Positions 9,675 to 18,840 are shown, counted from the stretch's first letter. The stretch: DNA of 64,000 bases from Treponema brennaborense DSM 12168 (GCF_000212415.1 NC_015500.1:1426001-1490000), one strand, 5' to 3'. The notes: generated from the letters alone by a model not told the origin. Numbers and translations: made by a program.

Positions 9675-11698
9675 TTGAGTGCGGCCTTTACGGTAAGCGT
9701 TTTGTCCGTTTTGACAACCTCGTCGGTTCCGGTGCGCACGTAACAGGTTATCCCGATATGCTGGTCGAGCGCAGCGTCCGTTACGTATGAAAAAACGGCG
9801 GGCAGCGACGGATATTCGGGCATCGTGAACAATATCGTACCCGGAATGCGCGCCGAAACCGTTTGAAACGGGATTTCCGAATCGTAGACGGGAACTTCGG
9901 TCTGCGCGGACACCGTAACGTCCGCACGGACGATCGGCAGTTCCGAATCGATTTCAAGCCGGACGTTCATGAGATCCATGAAAACGTCGGCGGACGCGGA
10001 ACAGACGACCTCCGCCGGGCGTTCCGGAGATTCGGATGTAACCGTAAACGGCGTCTGCACCGCCGGCGCGCTTCGTTCCGCGGAAGCGGCGGGAACCGTT
10101 TTGCGGGCGGCGTACGAAACGGTAAACAGCATACCGGTTCCGACGGCGGCGACCGCCGCGACTGCGGTAACGGTAACGGCGGCGATCTTGAATCCCGAAA
10201 TATTGCGCGTTTTGCCGAACATGTTCATACGCACCAGAATGCGCAGCCACATGATCTGAAACGGTATCAAAGCGCAGGCGAGCAGGACGTTGCCGGCAAA
10301 ATCGGGCTGCGCCAGATACGCTATTTTCTGCGGAGAAGCGCTTACGGTAAGAAACGCAATGTACGGAATAAACGGCAGCAGCATCATGACCGAAGAAATT
10401 ACGAGCGGTACCAGCCGGCGCGCGAGTCTCGTTACGTAAATGATAAGATATTCGATGATGAAAATGAACAAAAACGAAATGTCGATCGTCGTAAAAATGA
10501 AAATGTTGAGGATAGACACGAGCGTCAGCAAAAAGCCGTAGACGAACGGCGACACCGGCAGCCTGAAATGCACTTGCGCGATAAACAGAAGCGATACGAA
10601 CAGAAACGAAAATCCGGTTTTCAGCATGATGACCGTAACCGGCGTCACCTCGGCAAAGTACAGCAGTTTTTCCGTAAAAAATTGTCCGAGCGAAAGCGAC
10701 GCGGCCGACACCAGAACCGTTATCGGTATCAAATACCACGTCTGCTTGAAGTCTTTGCGCGTCTGCGCCCGGTTTTTGCCGAACAGCGAAAAACTGCTGA
10801 CAAAAAACAGGACGACCGCTATGGAAACGATGTAGAACAGCACGACCGTCCGTTCGCTTATCCAGACGTCGGAAGTGAAGGGCACCAGAATGTAGTTGCG
10901 CATGTCGGAATCGCTGTCTTCTGCCGAAAACGTTCCGGCAAGCTGCAGCAGCGCGGCGTACACGGCGGCGCTCTGACGGTCGTTGTCCGCGGAAAATCTG
11001 ACTGCGGCCGCGTCGAATCCCGCTTTTAAAAACGCTTCGAGCCGCCGATCGGTTTCCGCCAGATTCAGGCGGTAGGGCAGCACCGAATTTTGGTCGATGT
11101 TCAGCGGAATCCGGCGCAGCAGCCACAGCGGCGTCATAACGCCGTCCGCTCCGGGAACTACCATCACCTTAGCCGCTTCCGCTGCCGACGTTCCCGCCGG
11201 AGACAAAAGAATGACGGCCGTCGACGCGGGATTTTCCGCCGCCGCGATATACGCGCCGGTTCCGGCCGGCGTGTCGTGAAAAGAATCCGACGGCAGACGC
11301 GAAAAATCGCCGGCCTGCAGCAGAACGGTCGTCTTTACCGGCAGCGGTACTTGGCGCAGCTGATCCATCAGTTCAATCAGGCGCGTTTCCGTTGCGGCCG
11401 CGATTTCCTGCGGAACGGCGAATACCAGTTCGGTCTCCGTTTCCGTTCCCGCTTCCGCTTCCGCTTCCGCTTGAGACTGCGCGGCGGCAGGAAACCGGAC
11501 GATGATATTGTACGGAAAACGCATTTGGGAAGCCGGGGTCAGCAATTGTTTTTCAGGGGCAAAACGTTCGGATTCAAGCGTCGAAAACAGGTGATCCGAC
11601 AGTGCGAGACTGTCGTATTCTTGAGATATTCCCGAAAATAGCGAAAAAAGACAAAACGGAAGGAATATCAGTTTTCTGACCCTGAAGTGAAAAATCAT
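9671..11698 (-). CDS. Exported/membrane protein of unknown function with about eight helices
   Basis: A 675-residue protein that I do not recognise. From the ATG at 11698 it begins with a signal or anchor segment (KLIFLPFCLFSLFSGIS). It then has a roughly 250-residue extracytoplasmic domain and a cluster of hydrophobic helices between about residues 290 and 500 (for example ILNIFIFTTIDISFLFIFII). It ends in a beta-rich domain after one more helix near 525-545. A TTG start 36 bases further up is possible but has a ribosome site placed too close. The gene overlaps the downstream DinB fusion gene by 4 bases, so the two are cotranscribed. The promoter lies so near the ATG that the message may be leaderless. 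Confidence 0.65.
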   Translation of the reverse strand: MIFHFRVRKLIFLPFCLFSLFSGISQEYDSLALSDHLFSTLESERFAPEKQLLTPASQMRFPYNIIVRFPAAAQSQAEAEAEAGTETETELVFAVPQEIAAATETRLIELMDQLRQVPLPVKTTVLLQAGDFSRLPSDSFHDTPAGTGAYIAAAENPASTAVILLSPAGTSAAEAAKVMVVPGADGVMTPLWLLRRIPLNIDQNSVLPYRLNLAETDRRLEAFLKAGFDAAAVRFSADNDRQSAAVYAALLQLAGTFSAEDSDSDMRNYILVPFTSDVWISERTVVLFYIVSIAVVLFFVSSFSLFGKNRAQTRKDFKQTWYLIPITVLVSAASLSLGQFFTEKLLYFAEVTPVTVIMLKTGFSFLFVSLLFIAQVHFRLPVSPFVYGFLLTLVSILNIFIFTTIDISFLFIFIIEYLIIYVTRLARRLVPLVISSVMMLLPFIPYIAFLTVSASPQKIAYLAQPDFAGNVLLACALIPFQIMWLRILVRMNMFGKTRNISGFKIAAVTVTAVAAVAAVGTGMLFTVSYAARKTVPAASAERSAPAVQTPFTVTSESPERPAEVVCSASADVFMDLMNVRLEIDSELPIVRADVTVSAQTEVPVYDSEIPFQTVSARIPGTILFTMPEYPSLPAVFSYVTDAALDQHIGITCYVRTGTDEVVKTDKTLTVKAALK

Positions 11699-11706
11699 AC
11701 TATAAG

Positions 11707-11734
11707 AATATAGTAATTTCTGTTTACAATGCAA
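11707..11734 (-). promoter_or_regulatory. Promoter for the membrane-protein/DinB-fusion operon
   Basis: On the minus strand TTGCAT (11734-11729) and TATATT (11712-11707) are separated by 16 bases. The predicted transcription start falls on or next to the ATG at 11698. Confidence 0.45.
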
Positions 11735-11752
11735 TACCCTTCATGATATACT
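11723..11752 (+). promoter_or_regulatory. Promoter for the GHKL-like gene
   Basis: TTTACA (11723-11728) and TATACT (11747-11752) are separated by 18 bases. It overlaps the divergent minus-strand promoter, so the two directions could compete or share a regulator. Confidence 0.5.
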
Positions 11753-11777
11753 GAAAACCAAAATCAGGAGTTTGTGC

Positions 11778-12944
11778 GTGAGTGCTACAGGGAAGAAAAC
11801 TTTATTGAATCTGCCGCTCAAAATTATTTTGACGGAAGAAGGCGCGTCTTATTTTATCCGGAATAAGAAAAAACTGCTCCGTATCAAACTGGCGGACAAC
11901 GCCGAAGAATACGGCGTGTCGCTCGCCACTTTCGCACCGCAGTCCGTGCAACGCATGATTTTGGTCGATTACATTTCAAAAATCGAAATTTCAATGCCCG
12001 AATTCGTGTCTTCCCGGCAGGAAGTGATGGATCTTTCAAAACTGATCGTCTTTTCGCTGCTTTACAAACAGTTCGACCGGGAAATATTCAACGCGCTGAT
12101 CGAAACCGACATCGTGCGTAAACACAACCGGGCGAATCCGGCGCAGCTCATAGACGAACGCACGAAGATGAGCGACGCGCAGCTGCGCAGCCGACTGGCA
12201 AATACGGATTCGGTGATCGTCGAAGCGCGCAAACAGGTGCTCGATCCGCTGTGGGCTCATATACTCGAAAACAAGGAACTGACTCCCGAAGAAAAAAACA
12301 TCTATCTGCTGATGACGGAAAAATTCCTGAACCGGATGAATCTTTTGAATTGGTACATAATCACCAAGTTTTTCAATAAACCGGGATTTGAAGAAATCCT
12401 GTCGCGCACGCGGACGGTACTCAATTCGTATACCGAAAAAAGCAAAGTCGCCGAATATATTTCCGTTATGGTTATGGAGCTTGCGCTCAACAACGAAAAC
12501 ACCAATATGCGTAAAGAAGCCAAAATCATGTACCGCGGCATTGCGGACACCGATTCCCTCATTTACGATCCCGACATCCGAAAAAAAATTATTGCCGAAA
12601 TGCAGCGCAAACACGAATTGGTGTTCGTTTCCTGGAAGCTCGGCGGCGGGTCGTCTTCCATCGGAAAGCAAGGACGGCTGCAGATCACGCTGTACAATAA
12701 GGACGACGAGTTTCAGGAAGTGAAAGAAAACATCGAAACGAAGAAATCCGCCGACTTGAACAAGCAGTCTCTCATAGATTTTTACCGCGAACTGCCGGAA
12801 GGGCAGGAAGGCACCGATTTGGGGCTGTATTACCTTTCGTATCTGGATGAAGCGTGCAAAAAAGTGAACGTTAAATTCGAGTCGCTGGTAAATCAGTACG
12901 CCACCAGCGGACTGACGGTTATCAATTTGATTTTCAATTTCTGA
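11778..12944 (+). CDS. Conserved protein with a degenerate GHKL ATPase-like C-terminus
   Basis: The GTG at 11778 is chosen because CAGGAG lies 7 bases upstream; the TTG at 11772 is too close to that site. The 388-residue product has no signal peptide. The N-terminal half is charged and helical. In the C-terminal half, VMVMELALNNENTN resembles the N box of histidine-kinase-type ATPases. The segment EGTDLGLYYLSYLDEACKKV, followed by ATSGLTVINLIFNF, resembles the G2 box and final strand. A clear G1 box (DxGxG) is not seen. It may be a non-catalytic or divergent sensor. The function is unknown and this reading is an inference from short motifs. Confidence 0.6.
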   Translation: MSATGKKTLLNLPLKIILTEEGASYFIRNKKKLLRIKLADNAEEYGVSLATFAPQSVQRMILVDYISKIEISMPEFVSSRQEVMDLSKLIVFSLLYKQFDREIFNALIETDIVRKHNRANPAQLIDERTKMSDAQLRSRLANTDSVIVEARKQVLDPLWAHILENKELTPEEKNIYLLMTEKFLNRMNLLNWYIITKFFNKPGFEEILSRTRTVLNSYTEKSKVAEYISVMVMELALNNENTNMRKEAKIMYRGIADTDSLIYDPDIRKKIIAEMQRKHELVFVSWKLGGGSSSIGKQGRLQITLYNKDDEFQEVKENIETKKSADLNKQSLIDFYRELPEGQEGTDLGLYYLSYLDEACKKVNVKFESLVNQYATSGLTVINLIFNF

Positions 12945-12950
12945 GCATTT

Positions 12951-13652
12951 ATGCGTCGTTTTCTGCGTTTACCGGATATCTGTATTCTCAATCGGACGGC
13001 GGAACGGGCGTTCCGTCTTGCCACCGTCTGCATCGTGCTGCCGTGTCTGCTTGCCGGATGCGCCGATACGGCGCCGCGTGTTGCCGCGGTGCGCAGTACG
13101 GTGATTTTCGATTACGGTACGCCGGGCGGGCTGCCGCAGATGCGGCTCGCCGTTTTTGTGCAGCCGCTTTCGGACGCGGCGCGCGTTAAAACGATCGAAG
13201 TAACGCACGAAGCGTCCCGGCTCGTCTGGCAGATAGACGACGTCCGTTTTGCCGGAATCGGTTCTTCCGTGTGGACCGGTTCCGCCGATCTGGTGCCCGC
13301 GTACGGTGAACTGATTCCGACCGGTCCGTACGATTTGCATTACATCGACGCGGCCGAACGGGTTACGCAGAGCCGGTTCACCGTACGGTATCCGGCGCAG
13401 CTTATGCAAACTGCGACGGCGGCGGTGCGGGACGTTCTGGGCCCGGCGACAAAGGAAAGCGTCACGCTGTACGCGGAGCGCGACGGAACAGGAACCGTGC
13501 TGTATTACGGTCCGGAAAAAAACGAATGGCGTGATACCGCGCGGCTTTTGAGCGAATATCCCGGCGCCGCGTCGCTCCGGAAAAGCCTTGAATCGGCCGA
13601 CCGCACCGTGCTGTGCATATTGCCGCCGGAAACAATTAAGGAGATTCCCTGA
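12951..13652 (+). CDS. Lipoprotein of unknown function
   Basis: A 233-residue protein with a long N-terminal region and a hydrophobic stretch that ends in the lipobox LLAGC near residue 37. It is expected to be acylated and anchored in the envelope. The mature part is soluble and beta-rich with no recognised domain. The gene starts 7 bases after the GHKL-like gene and ends 3 bases before trmB, so it sits within an operon. A link to tRNA methylation or DNA ligation is not implied by the sequence. Confidence 0.7.
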   Translation: MRRFLRLPDICILNRTAERAFRLATVCIVLPCLLAGCADTAPRVAAVRSTVIFDYGTPGGLPQMRLAVFVQPLSDAARVKTIEVTHEASRLVWQIDDVRFAGIGSSVWTGSADLVPAYGELIPTGPYDLHYIDAAERVTQSRFTVRYPAQLMQTATAAVRDVLGPATKESVTLYAERDGTGTVLYYGPEKNEWRDTARLLSEYPGAASLRKSLESADRTVLCILPPETIKEIP

Positions 13653-13654
13653 CA

Positions 13655-14377
13655 ATGACTTTCGATCCGGAAAACGATACGGCGGTACCGCCGTTTTACC
13701 GTACGATAAAGACGTTCGTACTCCGCGCCGGGCGCATGACGCCGACTCAGCAGCGCGACTATGAAGAGCTTGCCGGAAGCTGGTGTCTGCCCGTTTCCGA
13801 CAAACCGTTGAATTATACCGAAATTTTCGGCAATACGAACCCGGTTACCGTTGAAATCGGGTTCGGCATGGGAAAAGCCACCGCGCTCATCGCGGAGGCG
13901 CATCCGAACGTCAATTATTTGGGCCTTGAAGTGCATCGTCCCGGCATCGGAAAACTGCTCGGCGAAATCCGCCGCCGCGGCCTGCAGAATGTATACATTA
14001 TCGAGCACGATGCGCTTGAAGTGCTGACGGATATGATTCCGGACGCATCGGTGAATGCGTTCCATATTTTCTTTCCCGATCCGTGGCCCAAAAAGAAGCA
14101 TCATAAACGCCGTCTCGTGCAGCGTCCGCGGACGGATCTGCTCGCGCAGAAGCTTACCGCCGGCGGTTATCTGTACATGGCGACCGATTGGGAACCGTAC
14201 GCGCAATTCGCATTGGAACAGCTCGCTCAGACGCCGGGACTGCGCAACGCGTACGGCGGATACGCGCCGCACCAGCCGTGGCGGCCGGAAACCCGTTTTG
14301 AAGAAAAGGGAAAAGTTGCCGAGCGCGCGATTCGTGAATTATACTTTATAAAAGAAGCGGCTGGTTCGGGTGTCTGA
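13655..14377 (+). CDS. trmB: tRNA (guanine-N7)-methyltransferase
   Basis: TrmB makes m7G at position 46 of tRNA from S-adenosylmethionine. The 240-residue protein shows the SAM-binding strand TVEIGFGMGKATALIAEAHP and the NYLGLEVHRPGI acidic loop. It also has the family motif FPDPWPKKKHHKRRLVQ and a C-terminal TRFEEKG signature. The length is normal. The gene starts with ATG 3 bases after the lipoprotein gene and overlaps ligA by 8 bases if ligA uses GTG at 14370. Confidence 0.95.
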   Translation: MTFDPENDTAVPPFYRTIKTFVLRAGRMTPTQQRDYEELAGSWCLPVSDKPLNYTEIFGNTNPVTVEIGFGMGKATALIAEAHPNVNYLGLEVHRPGIGKLLGEIRRRGLQNVYIIEHDALEVLTDMIPDASVNAFHIFFPDPWPKKKHHKRRLVQRPRTDLLAQKLTAGGYLYMATDWEPYAQFALEQLAQTPGLRNAYGGYAPHQPWRPETRFEEKGKVAERAIRELYFIKEAAGSGV

Positions 14378-16319
14378 AATGGATTTGTTTGAAGCGTCGC
14401 GCGTGCAGGAACTTGCCGCGCTTATAGAAAAATATCAGGATTCGTATTACAACGGCGAAGCGGAAATCTCCGACGCGGAATTCGACGCGCTCTGGGATGA
14501 ATTGAAGCAGCTCGATCCGGCTCATCCGGTGCTGCACCGCATCGGCTCCGATTCGGGAAATTTTCTGAAAGCCTCGCACCGTATGCCGATGGGCAGTCAG
14601 GAAAAAGCGGCTGATCCCGAAGAATTTCTTGCCTGGGCGGAAAAACATCCGTACGACGAATATCTGGTGGAATATAAACTCGACGGTGCGAGTCTCGAAC
14701 TGCAATACGATAACGGCGTTTTCGCAAAAGCGGTAACGCGCGGCAACGGCGCCGTCGGCGACGATATCACGGTAAACGCGCGCAAAATGGGCGGCGTAAA
14801 ACTGCGTCTCACGCGGGACTCCTCGCCGTGTCCGTATACCGGCAGTATCCGCGGTGAAGTGGTCATGGATCACGACGTACATCGCACTCATTTTCCGGAC
14901 AAGGCGAACTGCCGGAACGCGGCGAACGGGCTGATGCGGCGTAAAGACGGCGAGGGCTGCGAATATCTGCACGTCGTCTGCTACGACGCGCTGTTCTCCG
15001 ATCATCAGTTTGCGGACGAGCAGGATAAAATAGCGTGGCTTTCGGCGTGCGGTTTTCAAACGGTACCGCTTGAAATCTGTAAAACGGCGCAGGAAGTAAT
15101 CGATTACCGCGCCAAAGTGATGGAATCGCGCGCGGAACTTCCGTACGATATAGACGGCCTGGTCGTAAAAGAGCGCCGCATCGATCCGGAAGACGCCGCA
15201 AGGGCGCGTCCCGACCGGCAGATTGCGTTTAAGTTCAGTCTGGAAGAAGCCGTTTCGGTCGTCCGGGAGATCGAATGGAGCGAATCCGGAGCGACGTACA
15301 CGCCGATCGCCGTTTTTGATCCGGTGGAACTCGCCGGAACCACGGTAAAACGGGCGAGTCTGGTAAATCCGAATACGATGCGCGCGCTCGGCGTGCGGTT
15401 GGGCAGCCATATCGTCGTGACCAAGCGCGGAGAAATCATTCCCAAAATCGAATCGGTAGTACCGCAAAGCGACTCTGCGGAAGATTCGCCGGACGAATCG
15501 GCAACGTGCGCCGTGCCGTCCGAATGCGGTACGTGCCGTACGGCGCTGGTCGACGAAGGTACGCGGCTGTATTGCCCGAACAAAGCCTGTCCGAAGCGCA
15601 TTCTGCATCGGCTTGAAAAATGGATAACCGTGCTCGATATCCGCGACTTGGGCACGACGCTCATCCGCGCGCTGTTCGATTCGGGGCGCGTCCGCTCCGT
15701 TTCCGATTTGTATACGCTTACGGTTCAGGAACTGACGCCGTATTTTCTGGCGGAAGAAAGTCTTGCCAAAGAGAAAAAATCGCTCGGTGCGGAAAAAGTG
15801 TACAAGTCGCTGCAGTCGCGCAGAAAGATTTCACTCGCCGCTTTTGTCGCGGGATTCGACATAGAAGGAATCGGCGAAACGCTCGTTGAAAAACTCGTCG
15901 CCTCGCATCCCGATATGGATACGCTCGAAAAGCTGCTCGGCGCGGCGGAAGCCGAAATCGCGCTCGTAAACGGATTCGGCGATATTACCGCGCAGGCGCT
16001 GGTGCAGGGGCTCGCCGAAAACGCTGCGGAGATGCGCTCTTTAGTCGATTCCGGAACGATTGAACTTGAAGCGGTCGTTTCGTCGGGAAAACTTTCGGGC
16101 CGGTCGTTCTGCTTTACCGGAGAGCTGTCCGTTAAACGCTCGGAAGCCGAACAGGCCGTCAAAGCACTCGGCGGTACGACGAAATCGTCGGTGGTAAAAG
16201 GACTTTCGTATCTGGTAACGAACGACACGGAGTCCGGTTCGTCCAAAAATAAAAAAGCTGCTGGCCTTGGAATTCCGGTCATCGACGAAGCCGCTTTTTG
16301 GGAATTGGTGCACGGCTGA
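14370..16319 (+). CDS. ligA: NAD-dependent DNA ligase
   Basis: LigA seals nicks during replication and repair using NAD+. Along the 649 residues are the Ia-like N-terminus and the adenylated lysine K103 in EYKLDGAS. An OB fold follows, then a four-cysteine zinc finger (CGTCRT through CPNKACPKR), helix-hairpin-helix repeats and a C-terminal BRCT domain beginning near SGRSFCFTGE. Length and order match the family. GTG at 14370 overlaps trmB; an ATG at 14379 is an equally possible start because neither has a strong ribosome site. The stop overlaps the next ATG. Confidence 0.95.
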   Translation: MSEMDLFEASRVQELAALIEKYQDSYYNGEAEISDAEFDALWDELKQLDPAHPVLHRIGSDSGNFLKASHRMPMGSQEKAADPEEFLAWAEKHPYDEYLVEYKLDGASLELQYDNGVFAKAVTRGNGAVGDDITVNARKMGGVKLRLTRDSSPCPYTGSIRGEVVMDHDVHRTHFPDKANCRNAANGLMRRKDGEGCEYLHVVCYDALFSDHQFADEQDKIAWLSACGFQTVPLEICKTAQEVIDYRAKVMESRAELPYDIDGLVVKERRIDPEDAARARPDRQIAFKFSLEEAVSVVREIEWSESGATYTPIAVFDPVELAGTTVKRASLVNPNTMRALGVRLGSHIVVTKRGEIIPKIESVVPQSDSAEDSPDESATCAVPSECGTCRTALVDEGTRLYCPNKACPKRILHRLEKWITVLDIRDLGTTLIRALFDSGRVRSVSDLYTLTVQELTPYFLAEESLAKEKKSLGAEKVYKSLQSRRKISLAAFVAGFDIEGIGETLVEKLVASHPDMDTLEKLLGAAEAEIALVNGFGDITAQALVQGLAENAAEMRSLVDSGTIELEAVVSSGKLSGRSFCFTGELSVKRSEAEQAVKALGGTTKSSVVKGLSYLVTNDTESGSSKNKKAAGLGIPVIDEAAFWELVHG

Positions 16320-16939
16320 TGACGGGCAGTGCAGGACGTTTCCGCCGGACGAACCGGATCCTAAAAACGATAGCGCTGCTTTTGACGGCCGTTTTCCTGT
16401 CGGCAGTGCTGCTGTACGCGTTCCGTTTTTTCGTCTGTTTTTCAGCGGCGAAGCAAATTCCCGATTCGTTTTCCTACGTTCCGATGCGCTTCGTCATTCT
16501 GGGCAGCGGCGAAGATACGGTCAGCGCGCGTTTTTGGCTGTACGATACGTCTGATCGGGTGATCGCCGCAGTAGAGCGCTCGTGGAATACCTCCGCACTG
16601 TATCTGGAATTCGCCGGCGCGGTATTCCGCGGAAAGTCGGTTCTGTTTCCGTATAAAATAACGGCGGAAACCGCCGGCTTCCGTTCGTTTCCGCGCGGCG
16701 GCACGGAACTGGTTCCGTATTATATGAAAAACGGCCGGTGCGCGCTGTTCTCCGATACGGTGCCAGCTTCGGTGCGCAACGCGCTGTATTCGATATGCCG
16801 CTTCGCACTGCCGTCGGCTCAGCTGTTTTCCGGAGCGTACGTTGCGACGTCCCGCGTGTGGCTCGGCGGCTGTGAAACCGGCGTGTTTTATTCGGTTTCT
16901 ATCGATACGTCCGGTTCAATCCGGCTTATGAAAGAATGA
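16319..16939 (+). CDS. Small membrane-anchored protein of unknown function
   Basis: The ATG at 16319 overlaps the ligA stop, and a further upstream start in the same frame is less likely. The 206-residue product has one N-terminal membrane helix (TIALLLTAVFLSAVLLYAF) and an extracytoplasmic domain that I do not recognise. It is translationally coupled to ligA. Its last 24 bases overlap the convergent M23 peptidase gene. Confidence 0.6.
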   Translation: MTGSAGRFRRTNRILKTIALLLTAVFLSAVLLYAFRFFVCFSAAKQIPDSFSYVPMRFVILGSGEDTVSARFWLYDTSDRVIAAVERSWNTSALYLEFAGAVFRGKSVLFPYKITAETAGFRSFPRGGTELVPYYMKNGRCALFSDTVPASVRNALYSICRFALPSAQLFSGAYVATSRVWLGGCETGVFYSVSIDTSGSIRLMKE

Positions 16940-17899
16940 AAAATCTCCGGTAAAGAAATCGGGGTTTACCGCTTCTCCGTTCAGCCGTATTTCCCAGTGC
17001 AGGTGAGGCCCCGTAGCGAGCCCGGTTGCCCCCGACACGCCGATTTGCTCCCCTTGCTTGACCAGCTGATTTTCAGCGACGGAAAACGAATCGAGGTGAT
17101 AATACAGACTGTACAGACCCGGCATATGTTCGATGACGACGCTCCAGCCGGTCGAGACCCGGTTTTCGGCAAGAACGACTTTTCCCGTTCCGCACGCGTA
17201 CACCGGCGTTCCGGTCGGAACGCCGTAGTCGATTCCGTAGTGCAGGCTGGTGGAAGATTTTCCGTTTACGTATGCGTATACGCGCCGATCTCCGAAAAAC
17301 GCCGTGCGCCGATTCGCGGCGGTCGGCGGCGTAAAGGCTCCTTGCTGATACAGCGCGTCCGGATCCACCGTAAACAGAATGTCGTTCAGCCGCTCGATCT
17401 GCTGCATACGCCGGGGACTTGCGTCGGTTTTGATCGCCGTATTCGATTCGTTCAGTTCAAGCGTTTCGCTGATGAATTCTTTTTCCTTTACGGTGACCGG
17501 CAAGGAAAATTTCATGAAATCGTCGGCGTACACGCGGTACATGATATCTATCGTATACGTACCCGGTTTTTGCCACGTTGAAACGGGCAGCAAAGCGCAC
17601 AATTCGACCGGTGCGTTCTGCCGGGGCTGTTTTGCAGGCGCCACCCTGAAAAAATCCGTTTTTCGGGATTCACCGAACGCAAGGACGGCGCTCGTCTCCG
17701 CCGCCGGTTCCCGCGCGGTTTTTCGGGACGGAACGAACTGCATGGTGGCGCAAATTGCGTCTCCCGGATATACCGCATCCGTATAGGACACATATATGGA
17801 ATAATCTTCACCGGTATACACGGCGTTGTTCACTGCCACGCCCGCATGCACGGAGGGCAGAACCGTTCCCATGATTAAACAAAGTAAAATCTTACGCAT
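16916..17899 (-). CDS. Exported M23-family (LytM-type) peptidase
   Basis: The C-terminal domain has the zinc-metallopeptidase motifs HYGIDYG and HLHWEIR, with the glycine-rich strand pattern of M23 endopeptidases that cut peptidoglycan cross-bridges. The N-terminus has a signal peptide (MRKILLCLIMGTVLPSVHA) and a beta-rich region of about 180 residues before the catalytic domain. The catalytic residues visible by eye are intact, so it is probably active in the periplasm. The ATG at 17899 gives a compact signal peptide of 327 residues total; upstream ATGs at 17908 and 17926 are possible. Confidence 0.85.
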   Translation of the reverse strand: MRKILLCLIMGTVLPSVHAGVAVNNAVYTGEDYSIYVSYTDAVYPGDAICATMQFVPSRKTAREPAAETSAVLAFGESRKTDFFRVAPAKQPRQNAPVELCALLPVSTWQKPGTYTIDIMYRVYADDFMKFSLPVTVKEKEFISETLELNESNTAIKTDASPRRMQQIERLNDILFTVDPDALYQQGAFTPPTAANRRTAFFGDRRVYAYVNGKSSTSLHYGIDYGVPTGTPVYACGTGKVVLAENRVSTGWSVVIEHMPGLYSLYYHLDSFSVAENQLVKQGEQIGVSGATGLATGPHLHWEIRLNGEAVNPDFFTGDFSFFHKPD

Positions 17900-18001
17900 C
17901 TTCAACATGCCGTTCAGTATATACATATTTTCCGTTCCGTGCAAGAAAAATATGTGCTGTCAAAAAAAGTGAAAATAGTGCGTTTTTTTCATTTCCCCTT
18001 A

Positions 18002-18030
18002 TTGACATTTTATAGTGCGTTTGCTATATT
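18002..18030 (+). promoter_or_regulatory. Promoter for tRNA-Lys
   Basis: TTGACA (18002-18007) and TATATT (18025-18030) are spaced by 17 bases, about 40 bases before the tRNA. Confidence 0.75.
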
Positions 18031-18072
18031 AGTAAAGCATTCAGCAATGAATGTCACTTACAAAAGTAAGTT

Positions 18073-18145
18073 GGGCTACTAGCTCAGTAGGTAGAGCAAC
18101 GCCCTTTTAAGGCGTGGGTCACTGGTTCGAATCCAGTGTAGCTCA
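18073..18145 (+). tRNA. tRNA-Lys (anticodon TTT)
   Basis: A 73-base cloverleaf is visible. The acceptor arms GGGCTAC and GTAGCTC pair with one G-U, followed by discriminator A. The anticodon stem ACGCC/GGCGT encloses the loop CTTTTAA, giving anticodon TTT. The T arm has TTCGAAT. CCA is not encoded. It has its own promoter and is followed by a hairpin terminator. Confidence 0.95.
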
Positions 18146-18161
18146 AAAAGCAAACTCCGTT

Positions 18162-18216
18162 AAAATGCACTCCAAAATCGGACGGATTCCGTTCGGTTTC
18201 AGGCGGTGCATTTTTT
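18162..18216 (+). terminator. Composite hairpin terminator after tRNA-Lys
   Basis: The outer arms AAAATGCAC (18162-18170) and GTGCATTTT (18206-18214) enclose an inner hairpin formed by ATCGGACGG and CCGTTCGGT. The right arm runs into a T tract. Confidence 0.6.
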
Positions 18217-18317
18217 ATTGCCCGCGGCGGATATGTCAGGCGTGCCGGATCTGCCGATCTGATAAATCGCGGCGAACCTGCCGGCGGATTCAGGCGCTTC
18301 AATATTTTCTCCGGCTC

Positions 18318-18346
18318 TTCACTAAAAAAGTCGATACGTTTATACT
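18318..18346 (+). promoter_or_regulatory. Promoter for the DUF2721 gene
   Basis: TTCACT (18318-18323) and TATACT (18341-18346) are separated by 17 bases. A GGAGG ribosome site follows at 18356-18360. Confidence 0.5.
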
Positions 18347-18367
18347 CTGAGAAAAGGAGGTTCCGGT

Positions 18368-18757
18368 ATGGAATTTACGATAAGTACGCCGGCGTTGCTT
18401 TTTTCCGCAATTTCTCTGCTGATGCTCGCGTATACGAACCGGTTTTTGGCTTTGGCGAGTTTGATCCGGCAGCACATCCAGCTGTACGAAAGCGGAAAAG
18501 ATGAAAACATATTGAAACAAATCCAAAACTTCAAAAAACGGCTTAATATCATCAAATACACGCAGATATTCGGTGTATTAAGCTTTCTGCTGTGCGTTAT
18601 AAGCATGTTTCTGATATTTTTGAATATGCCGACCGCTGCCGAAATCGTTTTCGGTGCGAGTCTCATCGCGCTTTTCATTTCATTGGCGGTGTCTCTGCAG
18701 GAGATTTTCCTTTCGATCGGCGCGCTCAATATCGAAATGAATCGTTTGAAAAAATAA
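18368..18757 (+). CDS. DUF2721-family small membrane protein
   Basis: A 129-residue protein with three hydrophobic helices. The first is at the N-terminus (PALLFSAISLLMLAY); the other two are at about 68-85 and 90-112 (FGASLIALFISLAVSLQEIF). Between the first two lies a polar helix rich in Lys and Gln. This layout fits the DUF2721 family, whose function is unknown. An AAAGGAGG site supports the start. It has its own promoter and stands alone between the tRNA and the iron locus. Confidence 0.7.
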   Translation: MEFTISTPALLFSAISLLMLAYTNRFLALASLIRQHIQLYESGKDENILKQIQNFKKRLNIIKYTQIFGVLSFLLCVISMFLIFLNMPTAAEIVFGASLIALFISLAVSLQEIFLSIGALNIEMNRLKK

Positions 18758-18784
18758 AATTCCGCTCGGATTGCCGTTTTCCTG

Positions 18785-18813
18785 TTGACAAAATAGTTAG
18801 CTTGTGCTAATTT
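18785..18813 (+). promoter_or_regulatory. Promoter of the feo operon
   Basis: TTGACA (18785-18790) and TAATTT (18808-18813) are 17 bases apart. The first TTAG-N6-CTAA operator sits between them and overlaps the -10 box, which implies repression. Confidence 0.75.
18797..18810. promoter_or_regulatory. Iron-locus operator box 1 (TTAG-N6-CTAA)
   Basis: The sequence TTAGCTTGTGCTAA is an inverted repeat lying 6 bases after the -35 box and over the -10 box. Its arms resemble DtxR/MntR-family half sites. Confidence 0.65.
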
Positions 18814-18826
18814 CTAGGTGTAAAAG

Positions 18827-18840
18827 TTAGTAAGAGCTAA
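18827..18840. promoter_or_regulatory. Iron-locus operator box 2
   Basis: TTAGTAAGAGCTAA lies exactly 30 bases after box 1, about three helical turns, just downstream of the predicted transcript start and before the feoA ribosome site. Confidence 0.6.
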
